Positions 1 through 10,403 of a stretch of 64,000 nucleotides of DNA are shown here, one piece after another. The notes beneath the pieces were generated by a model, which saw only the letters and a list, made by a program, of their open reading frames with translations, made no database searches and was not told where the DNA came from. Origin of the DNA: Rhizobium etli 8C-3 (GTDB lineage: Bacteria; Pseudomonadota; Alphaproteobacteria; Rhizobiales; Rhizobiaceae); assembly GCF_001908375.1 (NCBI RefSeq), contig NZ_CP017241.1, positions 2,111,001 through 2,175,000 on the forward strand, read 5' to 3'. Position 1 is the stretch's first letter. Every line of letters begins with the position of its first letter. A program made the position numbers and the translations under genes.

Positions 1-722
1 TATATGAGGGACCGGAACCGGGGACTTTGATCCAGTTCTTCAAGGATGACGCCACGGCCTTCAACAAGAAAAAACACGAAGTCATCGATGGCAAGGGCGT
101 TCTGAACAACCGAATTTCGGAATACATCTTCAGCCATCTGAACAAGATCGGCATCCCGACGCACTTCATCCGCAGGCTCAACATGCGCGAGCAGCTGATC
201 CGGGAAGTGGAGATGATCCCGCTCGAGATCGTTGTGCGCAACGTCGCTGCCGGTTCGCTGGCCAAGCGCCTCGGCATCGAGGAAGGCGTGGTTCTGCCCC
301 GCTCGATCATCGAATTCTACTACAAATCCGATGCTCTCGACGATCCGATGGTCTCGGAAGAACACATCACCGCCTTCGGCTGGGCAAATCCCGCCGAGCT
401 CGACGACATCATGGCACTCGCCATACGCGTCAACGACTTCATGACCGGTCTCTTCCTTGGCGTCGGCATTCAGCTTGTCGATTTCAAGATCGAATGCGGC
501 CGGCTGTTTGAAGGCGACATGATGCGCATCATCCTTGCCGACGAGATTTCTCCCGATTCTTGCCGCCTCTGGGACATCGAAACCCATGAGAAGATGGACA
601 AGGATCGCTTTCGCCGCGATATGGGCGGGCTTCTCGAAGCCTATTCCGAAGTAGCGCGTCGCCTCGGCATCATCAACGAAAACGAGCCTGTGCGCGGCAC
701 AGGCCCGGTTTTGGTCAAGTAA
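1..722 (+). CDS. purC: Phosphoribosylaminoimidazole-succinocarboxamide synthase (5' truncated by window edge)
   Basis: SAICAR synthetase joins CAIR and aspartate using ATP, a middle step of purine synthesis. The reading frame is open from base 3 ([13 protein letters not shown]), so the true start lies upstream of the window and only about 12-20 residues are missing compared with the usual length of about 254. The family signatures are clear: [15 protein letters not shown], the acidic stretch around [10 protein letters not shown], and [15 protein letters not shown] near the C-terminus. It is followed 30 bases later by purS on the same strand, so it heads a purC-purS-(small ORF)-purQ operon. 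Confidence 0.96.
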   Translation, partial: YEGPEPGTLIQFFKDDATAFNKKKHEVIDGKGVLNNRISEYIFSHLNKIGIPTHFIRRLNMREQLIREVEMIPLEIVVRNVAAGSLAKRLGIEEGVVLPRSIIEFYYKSDALDDPMVSEEHITAFGWANPAELDDIMALAIRVNDFMTGLFLGVGIQLVDFKIECGRLFEGDMMRIILADEISPDSCRLWDIETHEKMDKDRFRRDMGGLLEAYSEVARRLGIINENEPVRGTGPVLVK

Positions 723-752
723 GACGTTCTGGTCAAAGACAGGGAAGAAGAA

Positions 753-995
753 GTGATCAAGGCTCGTGTAACCGTCACGCTGAAAAACGGCGTTCTCGAT
801 CCGCAGGGCAAGGCAATCGAAGGGGCGTTGAGCGGCCTCGGCTTCATGGGCATTGGCCATGTCCGCCAAGGGAAGGTCTTCGACCTCGAACTCGAAAGCG
901 CCGACAAGGCCAAGGCCGAAGCCGACCTCAAGGCCATGTGCGAAAAACTCCTCGCGAACACTGTGATCGAAAATTATACTATTTCGCTCGACTGA
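753..995 (+). CDS. purS: Phosphoribosylformylglycinamidine synthase subunit PurS
   Basis: This 80-residue protein is the small bridging subunit of the three-part FGAM synthase (PurS-PurQ-PurL), which converts FGAR and glutamine to FGAM. The opening KARVTVTLKNGVLDPQGKAI and the later GVLDPQGKAIEGAL/LGF core are typical. The start is GTG, preceded by the purine-rich stretch agggaagaag at 741-750. It sits between purC and purQ. The large subunit purL is separated from this operon and lies about 3.5 kb downstream, as in many alphaproteobacteria. Confidence 0.95.
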   Translation: MIKARVTVTLKNGVLDPQGKAIEGALSGLGFMGIGHVRQGKVFDLELESADKAKAEADLKAMCEKLLANTVIENYTISLD

Positions 996-1012
996 CGGTC
1001 GCCGAGGACTTG

Positions 1013-1261
1013 ATGGCTGACCTGACGTGGGAATCACGGTTTGAAATCTTGAGAAAAACCCAGTCCGATAGAAAAAAGGGACAGAGGGACAATTGTCGAG
1101 ATATCAACAGCCTCAGCAACCATATGCGGGCCATGCAGGGCGACACGAAGAACCTGCGTGGCACGATGAGCCAGGTCCTTGATCGCCTGGGCCGCATTGA
1201 AAATCGTCACGAACTTCGACAATTGGCAGAAGCACAAGCAAGGTTTGAACCGCACCCATGA
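1013..1261 (+). CDS. Small conserved-context protein between purS and purQ, function unknown
   Basis: An 82-residue frame fills the gap between purS and purQ. Its TGA overlaps the purQ ATG in an ATGA arrangement (1258-1261), a common sign of translational coupling, and it starts 18 bases after the purS stop. The product is very hydrophilic and rich in Arg, Gln and Asn. Residues from about 25 to 75 (including [19 protein letters not shown] and [13 protein letters not shown]) look like one long amphipathic helix or short coiled coil. There is no catalytic motif, signal peptide or membrane segment. I infer that it is a real gene from the overlap and spacing; I do not recognise a family. An ATG at 1013 is preferred to the upstream in-frame start at 938, which would overlap purS. 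Confidence 0.7.
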   Translation: MADLTWESRFEILRKTQSDRKKGQRDNCRDINSLSNHMRAMQGDTKNLRGTMSQVLDRLGRIENRHELRQLAEAQARFEPHP

Positions 1262-1929
1262 AATCAGCCGTCGTTCAACTTCCGGGCCTTAACCGCGATC
1301 GCGACATGATCGCAGCGCTGACGAAAATCTCCGGCCACGCGCCGGTGACGATCTGGCAGACGGAAACCGATATTCCCGATGTCGATCTGATCGTTATCCC
1401 GGGCGGCTTTTCTTATGGCGATTATCTGCGCTGCGGCGCGATCGCGGCTCGCATGCCGGTGATGCAGGCGATCGTCGACAAGGCCCAGAAAGGCGTCAAG
1501 GTGCTTGGCGTCTGCAATGGCTTTCAGATCCTCGTGGAAGCCGGCCTGCTGCCGGGTGCTTTGATGCGCAACGCCTCGCTGAGGTTCGTCTGCCGCGAGA
1601 TTAAGCTTGAGGTCGCCAACGCCAATACAGCTTTCACCCGCGCTTATGCCAAGGGTCAGGTCATACGTTGCCCGGTTGCCCACCACGACGGCAACTATTT
1701 CGCGGATCCCGAGACGTTGGCTGAGATAGAAGGCAATGGCCAGGTGGTTTTCCGTTATGCGCACGGCACCAACCCGAACGGATCGATCAACGACATTGCC
1801 GCGGTGATGAACGCCAGGGGCAACGTTCTCGGCATGATGCCGCATCCGGAAAACCTGATCGAAGCAGCCCATGGCGGCTCCGATGGACGCGGTCTGTTTG
1901 CTTCGGCACTCGACCTGATCGCTGCCTAA
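1258..1929 (+). CDS. purQ: Phosphoribosylformylglycinamidine synthase, glutaminase subunit PurQ
   Basis: A 223-residue class I glutamine amidotransferase that supplies ammonia to PurL. The oxyanion and nucleophile region is intact: [15 protein letters not shown] near 47-61 and [10 protein letters not shown] with the catalytic Cys86. The His-Glu pair is in MMPHPEN (His196, Glu198). Length matches stand-alone PurQ proteins. The ATG overlaps the stop of the preceding small gene by four bases, so translation is probably coupled. Confidence 0.97.
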   Translation: MKSAVVQLPGLNRDRDMIAALTKISGHAPVTIWQTETDIPDVDLIVIPGGFSYGDYLRCGAIAARMPVMQAIVDKAQKGVKVLGVCNGFQILVEAGLLPGALMRNASLRFVCREIKLEVANANTAFTRAYAKGQVIRCPVAHHDGNYFADPETLAEIEGNGQVVFRYAHGTNPNGSINDIAAVMNARGNVLGMMPHPENLIEAAHGGSDGRGLFASALDLIAA

Positions 1930-1977
1930 CCCTTGCCGCGCAAGACGCCTTTAGCAGGTCCACCGGAGCAAAGATTG

Positions 1978-2376
1978 ATGCGCCCTTCCACGAATATCGC
2001 CGCCGTTGCGGCGGCAAGCACGCTTTGCATTTTGCTCGCGTCGTGCCAGTCCAGTGCGCCCTCCTCCGGACCGGATCGCAGCGCGCTTTCCACCATGGAG
2101 CGCGTCGCCGTCGGGGCCAATTCGTGCTGGTTCAAGTCCGGCGATGCTGCGTTTTCGGCCTACCGCCTTGCGCCGGAACTCAACTCCTTCACCGGCCGCC
2201 CGCGAATTCTGGTTGTCCACAAGAACAGCCCGGAAGGCCGCCCGCTGCTCGTCGTTCAGGCAGAAGGCAACCCCGCCCGCCTTCAGGCCTTCGGACCGAT
2301 GATGTCTGAGCCGGTCTCCACTCGCATTGCTAGCGATGTGACCCGCTGGTCCGGCGGCGGAAAAACCTGCCGCTGA
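1978..2376 (+). CDS. Small lipoprotein, function unknown
   Basis: A 132-residue protein with a lipoprotein signal peptide: positively charged start MRPSTN, hydrophobic core, then the lipobox LASC with Cys23 as the predicted lipidated residue. The mature part contains two further cysteines (SCWFKSG and KTCR) and no enzymatic motif that I know. I take the ATG at 1978 because it gives a clean signal peptide; an in-frame TTG at 1933 would add 15 polar residues. It follows purQ by 48 bases and may be read from the same transcript, although its role need not be related to purines. Confidence 0.75.
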   Translation: MRPSTNIAAVAAASTLCILLASCQSSAPSSGPDRSALSTMERVAVGANSCWFKSGDAAFSAYRLAPELNSFTGRPRILVVHKNSPEGRPLLVVQAEGNPARLQAFGPMMSEPVSTRIASDVTRWSGGGKTCR

Positions 2377-2628
2377 TCAATCCCAAAAACGGGACTTTTT
2401 GATTTCTTCCGCAGCATCGGCCCGCGAAAGCCCGATGTCGCGCAGCTGCCAATCCGCCATCTCGCGCAAGGCTCGCCGCCCCTGGCGTTTCACGCTCCAG
2501 CAAGACAACATTTCCAGGATTCGCGAAAACAGCCCTTGCGCCGACGCGGGTTCCAAAATGCAACGCTCGCCAACGGCAACAATTGATACAATATGCTGGT
2601 CGACCTTCTGGTTGATAGACATTGTCAT
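2377..2628 (-). CDS. DUF1127 domain protein
   Basis: An 83-residue protein with the DUF1127 signature in its C-terminal half: RRALREMADWQLRDIGLSRADAAEE, a pattern of the form REL-x-x-L-D-D-x-x-L-x-D-I-G-L-x-R-x-x-A. Such proteins are abundant in rhizobia; some longer and shorter members bind RNA or adjust phosphate and carbon metabolism, but this one is uncharacterised. It is transcribed divergently from the MocR-type regulator at 2702. Alternative starts are the ATG at 2628 and one two codons later. Confidence 0.85.
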   Translation of the reverse strand: MTMSINQKVDQHIVSIVAVGERCILEPASAQGLFSRILEMLSCWSVKRQGRRALREMADWQLRDIGLSRADAAEEIKKSRFWD

Positions 2629-2654
2629 AAAGTCCGCTTCATCACCGATGATTG

Positions 2655-2692
2655 TTCATACTCTTGACAGATAAAGGGTGACAATCTATCAA
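2655..2692. promoter_or_regulatory. Overlapping divergent promoters with an inverted repeat
   Basis: An imperfect palindrome, TTGACAGAT (2664-2672) and ATCTATCAA (2684-2692), 8 of 9 positions symmetric, lies between the DUF1127 and MocR genes. It doubles as promoter elements. On the plus strand TTGACA (2664-2669) is 17 bases from TATCAA (2687-2692). On the minus strand TTGTCA (complement of 2679-2684) is 18 bases from TATGAA (complement of 2655-2660). I infer that it is an operator for the regulator encoded next to it. Confidence 0.55.
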
Positions 2693-2701
2693 ATTGTTAC
2701 C

Positions 2702-4120
2702 ATGACAAATTGGCTCCCTGATCTTTCGCGCGGCTCCGGCCCGGTCTACATGCGTCTGGCAGACAGCATAGAGTCAGCCATCGCCAGCGGCGCCCTCCCC
2801 GCTGGCAGCAAACTGCCGCCGCAGCGGAATCTTGCCTACGATATCGGCGTGACGATCGGCACAATCGGCCGGGCCTATGCTTTGGTGCACGAACGCGGAC
2901 TGGTGGCGGGCGAAGTCGGGCGTGGAACCTTCGTGCTTGATCGCGCAGAGACGGCGCCGGGAGAACAGGCCGATCCTCTGACGATGTCGCTTGGAGGCAC
3001 GCGGGTTCTCGACGCGCCGGCGAACAAGATCCGCTTCGACACGACTGCGGCTCCCGATCTCGGACAGGGCCGCATTATCGGTCAGATCCTCGCCAAAATC
3101 GGGGAACAGAACATGTCGGAGATATCCTCTTACTCACGCAACTTTCCGCGAAACTGGTTCCTGGCCGGGCAGAAGTGGCTGGCGCGAAACGGCTGGACGC
3201 CGGAGACGGAGAATATCGTTCCCACGCTGGGGGCCCATGCGGCCGCCGTGTCGATCATCTCGGCCGTGTCTTCGCCCGGTGACAAGATCGTTTTTGAAAA
3301 CCTGAGCTACACGCAGGTGAGCCGCAGCGCCCGCCTGCTGGGCCGGCGGACGGCAACCGTCGATTCCGACGAGTACGGCGTTCTTCCTGATGATTTCGAG
3401 CGGCTATGCCAGCAGCAGCATCCCAAGATCGCCTTTCTGATGCCGACCGCGCACAACCCAACCCTTGCAACCATGCCCTATGAACGCCGCGCAGCGATCG
3501 CTGCGACGGCGCGCAGACATGGCGTCTGGCTGATCGAGGACGATCTTTATGGCGGTATGACGGGCGACGAGATCCCTTTGCTGGCGTCGCTGGCGCCCGA
3601 CCGCACCTTCCTCGTCAACGGGCTTTCCAAATCCGTCGCTGCCGGCGTGCGCGGCGGATGGGTCGCCTGCCCGCCGCATTTTGCCCAGCGGATCAAGGTC
3701 ACGCACAAGATGATCACCGGCGGCTTGCCCTTCATTCTTGCGGAAACCTGCGCGCGCCTCGTCGAAAGCGGCACCGCCCATGCCATGCGCAAGGCAAGCA
3801 TCACCGAACTTGCCACGCGCGAGCGGCTCGTTCGCGAATTGCTCGAGGGGTTCGATTTCGAATCACATCCGCATGTTCCCTTCCTCTGGCTGAAGCTTCC
3901 CGATCCCTGGATGTCCGGCACCTTCAAGAACGCCGCGTTTCGCGATGGCGTGCTCGTCGATGACGAGGATGAATTCAAGGCTTCGCGCGCCGACAAGGTC
4001 TATCACCGCGTGCGCATAGGCTTCTCCTCGCCGAAGGACAAGGACGCGCTCAAAGACGGGCTGATCATTCTAAGGAGCCTGCTGGAAGGCGGCGGCTCGG
4101 CCTATGTCGGCGAAATCTAA
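2702..4120 (+). CDS. MocR-type transcriptional regulator (GntR wHTH fused to aminotransferase-like domain)
   Basis: A 472-residue fusion. Residues about 14-80 form a GntR winged helix (SGPVYMRLADSIESAI, SKLPPQRNLAYDIGV, GEVGRGTFV). Residues about 110-460 have the fold-type I aminotransferase pattern with the PLP-binding lysine in NGLSKS (Lys310) and the LIEDDLYG aspartate upstream. Regulators of this family sense PLP or amino acids and usually control a divergent neighbour, here the DUF1127 gene. The ATG at 2702 is favoured over the GTG at 2678 because the wHTH begins right after it and because 2678 lies inside the promoter palindrome; if that promoter is used, the mRNA would be almost leaderless. 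Confidence 0.88.
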   Translation: MTNWLPDLSRGSGPVYMRLADSIESAIASGALPAGSKLPPQRNLAYDIGVTIGTIGRAYALVHERGLVAGEVGRGTFVLDRAETAPGEQADPLTMSLGGTRVLDAPANKIRFDTTAAPDLGQGRIIGQILAKIGEQNMSEISSYSRNFPRNWFLAGQKWLARNGWTPETENIVPTLGAHAAAVSIISAVSSPGDKIVFENLSYTQVSRSARLLGRRTATVDSDEYGVLPDDFERLCQQQHPKIAFLMPTAHNPTLATMPYERRAAIAATARRHGVWLIEDDLYGGMTGDEIPLLASLAPDRTFLVNGLSKSVAAGVRGGWVACPPHFAQRIKVTHKMITGGLPFILAETCARLVESGTAHAMRKASITELATRERLVRELLEGFDFESHPHVPFLWLKLPDPWMSGTFKNAAFRDGVLVDDEDEFKASRADKVYHRVRIGFSSPKDKDALKDGLIILRSLLEGGGSAYVGEI

Positions 4121-6729
<2,609 letters not shown>

Positions 6730-6748
6730 TGTGCAAGGAGTTACGATC

Positions 6749-6982
6749 ATGGCCATGAAACCCGGCGATATCGAAGACATGATCAGGGCCGGGATACCCG
6801 GTGCCAAGGTAACGATCCGCGACCTTGCTGGCGACGGTGATCATTACGCCGCCGAAGTCGTGGCCGAAGCCTTCCGGGGCAAGAGCCGCGTCCAGCAGCA
6901 CCAGATGGTGTATGAGGCCCTCAAAGGAAACATGGGCGGCATCCTGCACGCACTGGCGCTGCAGACATCGGCCCCAGAATAA
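6749..6982 (+). CDS. BolA family protein
   Basis: A 77-residue BolA/IbaG-type protein. The signature GDGDHYAAEVVAEAFRGKSRVQQHQMVYEAL covers the helix-turn region with the conserved His that co-ordinates a shared 2Fe-2S cluster with a monothiol glutaredoxin. GNMGGILHALALQT is the usual ending. The partner glutaredoxin (CGFS type) is encoded at 8687 on the same strand, so the pair is interrupted here by two other genes. Likely role: iron-sulfur trafficking or iron sensing. The ATG at 6749 has AAGGAG nine bases upstream. Confidence 0.93.
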   Translation: MAMKPGDIEDMIRAGIPGAKVTIRDLAGDGDHYAAEVVAEAFRGKSRVQQHQMVYEALKGNMGGILHALALQTSAPE

Positions 6983-6997
6983 TGGTTCGATAGCTGA

Positions 6998-7027
6998 AAA
7001 TGCCCGGTCACAAGCCGGGCATTTTTT
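6998..7027. terminator. Bidirectional intrinsic terminator
   Basis: Stem GCCCGG (7002-7007) and CCGGGC (7015-7020), extended by flanking A/T pairs, followed by ATTTTTT on the plus strand and AAAA on the other side. It lies between the convergent bolA and hydrolase genes. The stop codon of the minus-strand gene (7008-7010) falls inside the loop. Confidence 0.85.
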
Positions 7028-8156
7028 GCAGTCCTCCATCCGCGACAAGTGCGGCAGGCACCGGTCCGGCCGTCAGCAGCGTGAAATCGAAGGTTGCGCG
7101 CAGGTCCGGCCCCAGCACGTATTGCCGGTGGACCCGCAGAAAATCCAGCTTGATCTTCTTGTAGTGTTCCGGCGTCAGCATCTGCTTGACGCGGATGAAC
7201 TGCATTCTTGCCTGTGGGGCGTCCGGATGGCCTGCCGCGGCGACAACCGGCACCTTGTAGAAATGGATGGCGCCGGTCAGGCAGTGGACGTCGAGCCAGA
7301 AGACGGATCGGCAGCGCGCGATCAGCCCAACACGGGCGCGCAGCGCTTTTGCCGATGACAGCAGCGCGCATTGCAACACCGCCGAACCAAGCGAAGCAAA
7401 GACGACCTGCTTGCCGTCGAAGAGTGCCGGCTCCTTCTCAAGCAGCAAACCGACGACATGCGCAGCAACGCTCGAGCCCATGCTGTGCGACGAGATCACA
7501 TATTCGTCAGCATCCTCCAACAGCGCCTCGCGCGCCGTAGTCGCACAGCGTTCGAGCCATGCGTCGAACTCGGGCCGATCCATGCGCCCGAGCGCAACCG
7601 CCATTTCCCAATCCGCGAAGAGATGCAGTGTGTAGAAGCGTTCGGCGAAAGACAGGAAAAGATAGAAGAAGGCAGCCGCTGCCGGCAGGCTCCAGATCAT
7701 ATGCCGGACATTGAGACCGAAGCCCATCGGCGCCAACGCGATCACGGCCATCAGCATGAGGCCGAGCAGCATCAGCACGAATGGAAATGTAAAGAATAGA
7801 CCGAAGCGCCAGGCATGGCGGAAATAGCCGACCAGTCCCCCGTCCATGATGATGCTGCCGCAGGCGGCAAAGCCGTCGACTATGCGCTTTGCCGCCGGCT
7901 TGGCGCTAAGCTGTTCCACCAGCACGTCGTGATCGAAAACATGAATCCTGCTTTCGGTCTGCCAGAAATCGGAGGCGGCGAGCACGTCGAATTTTGCAAA
8001 TCCGTGGCGATTGTCAATTTCGCCCAACTGCGCCTGGAAGCCCCAGGCCTTTCCGCTCTGCCTGGCGGTTCGCTCGTAGCGCGCCCGGTGGGCCTTGCCG
8101 TCCAGCGGCTCAAAACCGGGGAAGTGAAGCACCACCCTTTTCTTGATCAATCTCAT
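7008..8156 (-). CDS. Membrane-anchored alpha/beta-hydrolase-like protein, function unknown
   Basis: A 382-residue protein. The N-terminal 115 residues begin with a short strand motif (VVLHFPGFEPLDG) resembling the first strand and HG-type loop of alpha/beta hydrolases. Two hydrophobic segments follow at about 118-141 and 154-171. A nucleophile-elbow-like motif SHSMGS (S225) lies in VISSHSMGSSVAAHVVG, close to the GxSxG of lipases but with Ser in the first position. It is probably a membrane-bound esterase or lipase relative; the substrate is unknown. The ATG at 8156 has GGAAAG just upstream and starts at the conserved-looking part; a much longer upstream frame is only the shadow of the basic protein on the other strand. 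Confidence 0.7.
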   Translation of the reverse strand: MRLIKKRVVLHFPGFEPLDGKAHRARYERTARQSGKAWGFQAQLGEIDNRHGFAKFDVLAASDFWQTESRIHVFDHDVLVEQLSAKPAAKRIVDGFAACGSIIMDGGLVGYFRHAWRFGLFFTFPFVLMLLGLMLMAVIALAPMGFGLNVRHMIWSLPAAAAFFYLFLSFAERFYTLHLFADWEMAVALGRMDRPEFDAWLERCATTAREALLEDADEYVISSHSMGSSVAAHVVGLLLEKEPALFDGKQVVFASLGSAVLQCALLSSAKALRARVGLIARCRSVFWLDVHCLTGAIHFYKVPVVAAAGHPDAPQARMQFIRVKQMLTPEHYKKIKLDFLRVHRQYVLGPDLRATFDFTLLTAGPVPAALVADGGLQKMPGL

Positions 8157-8313
8157 AAATATCTTTCCGGCGAGCTCGGCGCGCCAAATCGCAAAACGCG
8201 CATGCATGTGAAATGTGGCGGAAAAAGTTCGCCTGCTGTTGAAGCAGCGCTTGCTAACCGAAAGCATCCGCAATTCAATAGCCATGAAGCGTTTTGGTTG
8301 CTGGAGGGACAGA

Positions 8314-8541
8314 ATGGCTGACATCATGAAGGAACTCGTGAGCGGCGTTGTCGAGACCGTTCTCAGGGAAATCCTCAAGAAGACTGCGGTTCGAAACACC
8401 ACCAAGCGAAAGAAGCGAAAGACACGCTCTTCCACGACCGGCCGCTTCACCCGCACTGCCTCAGCAGCCATTAAACCCGCCCGCAAGCAGGTGAGCAAAC
8501 GGCGTACCGCCACTTCCCGCAGCAGGCAGCGCAGCCGCTAG
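8314..8541 (+). CDS. Very basic small protein, function unknown
   Basis: A 75-residue protein. The first 22 residues form an amphipathic helix (MADIMKELVSGVVETVLREIL), and the rest is strongly basic, with about 25 Arg/Lys among the last 53 residues plus many Ser and Thr. This suggests nucleic acid or membrane-surface binding. The start at 8314 has a good ribosome binding site (ctggaggg) nine bases upstream. It is divergent from the hydrolase gene (157 bases apart) and precedes grxD. I do not recognise a named family. Confidence 0.65.
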   Translation: MADIMKELVSGVVETVLREILKKTAVRNTTKRKKRKTRSSTTGRFTRTASAAIKPARKQVSKRRTATSRSRQRSR

Positions 8542-8686
8542 GCGTTCCGGCATCGTGCCATCATCTACCGTAAGCATGCTTATCTTTTTTGATTTTGGCG
8601 GCTGGAATTTGAGCCGTCACATGCTATTTAAGGCTCACGATTGAAACGGCAGGCCTTTAACCTGCCTGTTGGAAGGATTAGGCCTT

Positions 8687-9019
8687 ATGAGCGGTATAAA
8701 CGAATTCATCGACAACGAAATCAAGACCAACGACGTCGTCCTTTTCATGAAGGGCACGCCGCAGTTTCCGCAGTGCGGTTTCTCCGGCCAGGTCGTCCAG
8801 ATCCTCGATTACCTCGGCGTCGACTACAAGGGCATTGACGTGCTAGCCGATTCGGAAATCCGCCAGGGCATCAAGGACTATTCGAATTGGCCGACAATCC
8901 CGCAGCTTTACGTGAAGGGCGAGTTTATCGGCGGCTGTGACATCGTGCGGGAAATGTTCCAGGCGGGCGAGTTGCAGCAGCATTTCCAGGAAAACGGCGT
9001 GACGGTTCGCGCCGCTTGA
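8687..9019 (+). CDS. grxD: Monothiol glutaredoxin, Grx4/GrxD type
   Basis: A 110-residue CGFS-type glutaredoxin. The active-site motif CGFS is at residues 30-33 (FPQCGFSGQ), with the glutathione-binding [19 protein letters not shown] further on. These proteins carry a 2Fe-2S cluster with glutathione and form complexes with BolA proteins for cluster transfer and iron homeostasis. The ATG at 8687 has ggaagg upstream; a small hairpin (GGCAGG/CCTGCC, about 8648-8668) lies in the leader. Confidence 0.96.
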   Translation: MSGINEFIDNEIKTNDVVLFMKGTPQFPQCGFSGQVVQILDYLGVDYKGIDVLADSEIRQGIKDYSNWPTIPQLYVKGEFIGGCDIVREMFQAGELQQHFQENGVTVRAA

Positions 9020-9069
9020 CAGGTCACCGGGCGTCCGTCCGGTTTCCAAATCTGTTCTAATTCGAGTTC

Positions 9070-9093
9070 AAGGCGCTGTGCCAACAGCGCCTT
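9070..9093 (+). terminator. Hairpin downstream of grxD
   Basis: A perfect ten-base stem AAGGCGCTGT/ACAGCGCCTT with a four-base loop (gcca), 50 bases after the grxD stop and 24 bases before the MFS start. The following T-run is poor (GACCTGTTT), so it may be a weak terminator or an mRNA-stabilising hairpin. Confidence 0.55.
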
Positions 9094-9116
9094 GACCTGT
9101 TTATGGGATTTTCATC

Positions 9117-10364
9117 GTGACAGATTCATCTCAAGCCGTGTCCGCGGGCCAGACGCCCATGGGCAAGCGTGAATTCATCGCGCTGGCTGCCTTTTTGATG
9201 GCAACCAACTCACTGGCGATCGATATCATGCTGCCGGCTCTGCAGCAGATCGGCTCCAATCTGGGCGTGGAAAGCGAAAACCACCGGCAATTCGTCGTCT
9301 CGTCCTATCTTCTCGGCTTCGGTGGCGCTCAGCTCTTCTATGGCCCGATTTCCGACCGCTTCGGCCGCCGCCTGCCGCTTCTCGTCGGCCTGGCAATTTA
9401 TATCGCGTCCGCGATTGGGATTGCTTTCATACCCTCGTTTGCCGGCTTGCTCGTTCTGCGTTTCATCCAGGGCATCGGATCTGCCGCCACGCGAGTCATC
9501 ACCATTTCGATCGTCCGCGACATCTACGGCGGCCGGCAGATGGCCGAAGTCATGTCGCTGATCATGATGGTGTTCATGATCGTGCCGGTCGTCGCGCCCG
9601 GCAGCGGCCAGATCATCATGCTCTTTGCGAGCTGGCACATGATCTTCGTCTTCATCGCCGCAATGGGGGCGGCAATCGCCGCATGGACCTTCTATCGCCT
9701 GCCCGAGACGCTCGATCCGCGCAACATGCGGCCCTTCACGGCGCGCTCGATCCTCAGTGGTTTCCAGCTCGTTCTGACGAACCGCATTGCACTTTGCTAT
9801 ACGCTTGCGACGACCTTCATCTTCGGCTCGCTATTCGGATTCATCAACTCCGCTCAGCAGATCTATGTTGGCATTTACGATCTCGGCGTTTATTTCCCCT
9901 TCGCCTTCGCCGCTGTCGCGGTCTTCATGTCGATTGCGTCGTTTCTCAATTCACGCTTCGTCGGCAAGTTCGGCATGCGTCGGCTGTCGCATGGATCGCT
10001 GCTCGGTTTCGTCGCCGTCAACACGCTGTGGATGATCGTGCAGGTCGTTGGCCCGCAGCCCATGCCCTTCTTCCTATTCATCGGCTTCTTCGGCATTGCG
10101 ATGTTCCAGTTCGGCTGGATCGGGTCGAACTTCAACTCGCTCGCCATGGAGCCCCTCGGCCACGTGGCGGGTACTGCCTCCTCCGTCCTCGGCTTCATGA
10201 GCACGATCGGCGGCGCAATCATCGGCGCGGCTATCGGTCAGGCCTTCGACGGGACCGCGTTGCCGATGGTCTCGGGTTATTTCGCAGTGTCGATCATCGG
10301 ACTCGTCTTCGTCCTGATTGCCGAGAAGGGCCGTCTGTTTCGGCCTCACAATCCGCGTCTCTGA
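9117..10364 (+). CDS. Bcr/CflA-type MFS drug exporter (first of a tandem pair)
   Basis: A 415-residue 12-helix major facilitator. The family-specific motif is seen at helix 2-3 (YGPISDRFGRRLPLL), preceded by the DIMLPALQQIG segment in helix 1 typical of the Bcr/CflA drug:H+ antiporter group. Helix 4 contains the RFIQGIGSAATRV motif. The start is GTG at 9117. The gene is followed by a clearly related paralogue 39 bases later, so they may be one operon. The substrate cannot be told from sequence. Confidence 0.9.
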   Translation: MTDSSQAVSAGQTPMGKREFIALAAFLMATNSLAIDIMLPALQQIGSNLGVESENHRQFVVSSYLLGFGGAQLFYGPISDRFGRRLPLLVGLAIYIASAIGIAFIPSFAGLLVLRFIQGIGSAATRVITISIVRDIYGGRQMAEVMSLIMMVFMIVPVVAPGSGQIIMLFASWHMIFVFIAAMGAAIAAWTFYRLPETLDPRNMRPFTARSILSGFQLVLTNRIALCYTLATTFIFGSLFGFINSAQQIYVGIYDLGVYFPFAFAAVAVFMSIASFLNSRFVGKFGMRRLSHGSLLGFVAVNTLWMIVQVVGPQPMPFFLFIGFFGIAMFQFGWIGSNFNSLAMEPLGHVAGTASSVLGFMSTIGGAIIGAAIGQAFDGTALPMVSGYFAVSIIGLVFVLIAEKGRLFRPHNPRL

Positions 10365-10403
10365 GCGATCCACTTTCCATTTTACATTCACTGGATTTGA
10401 CGA

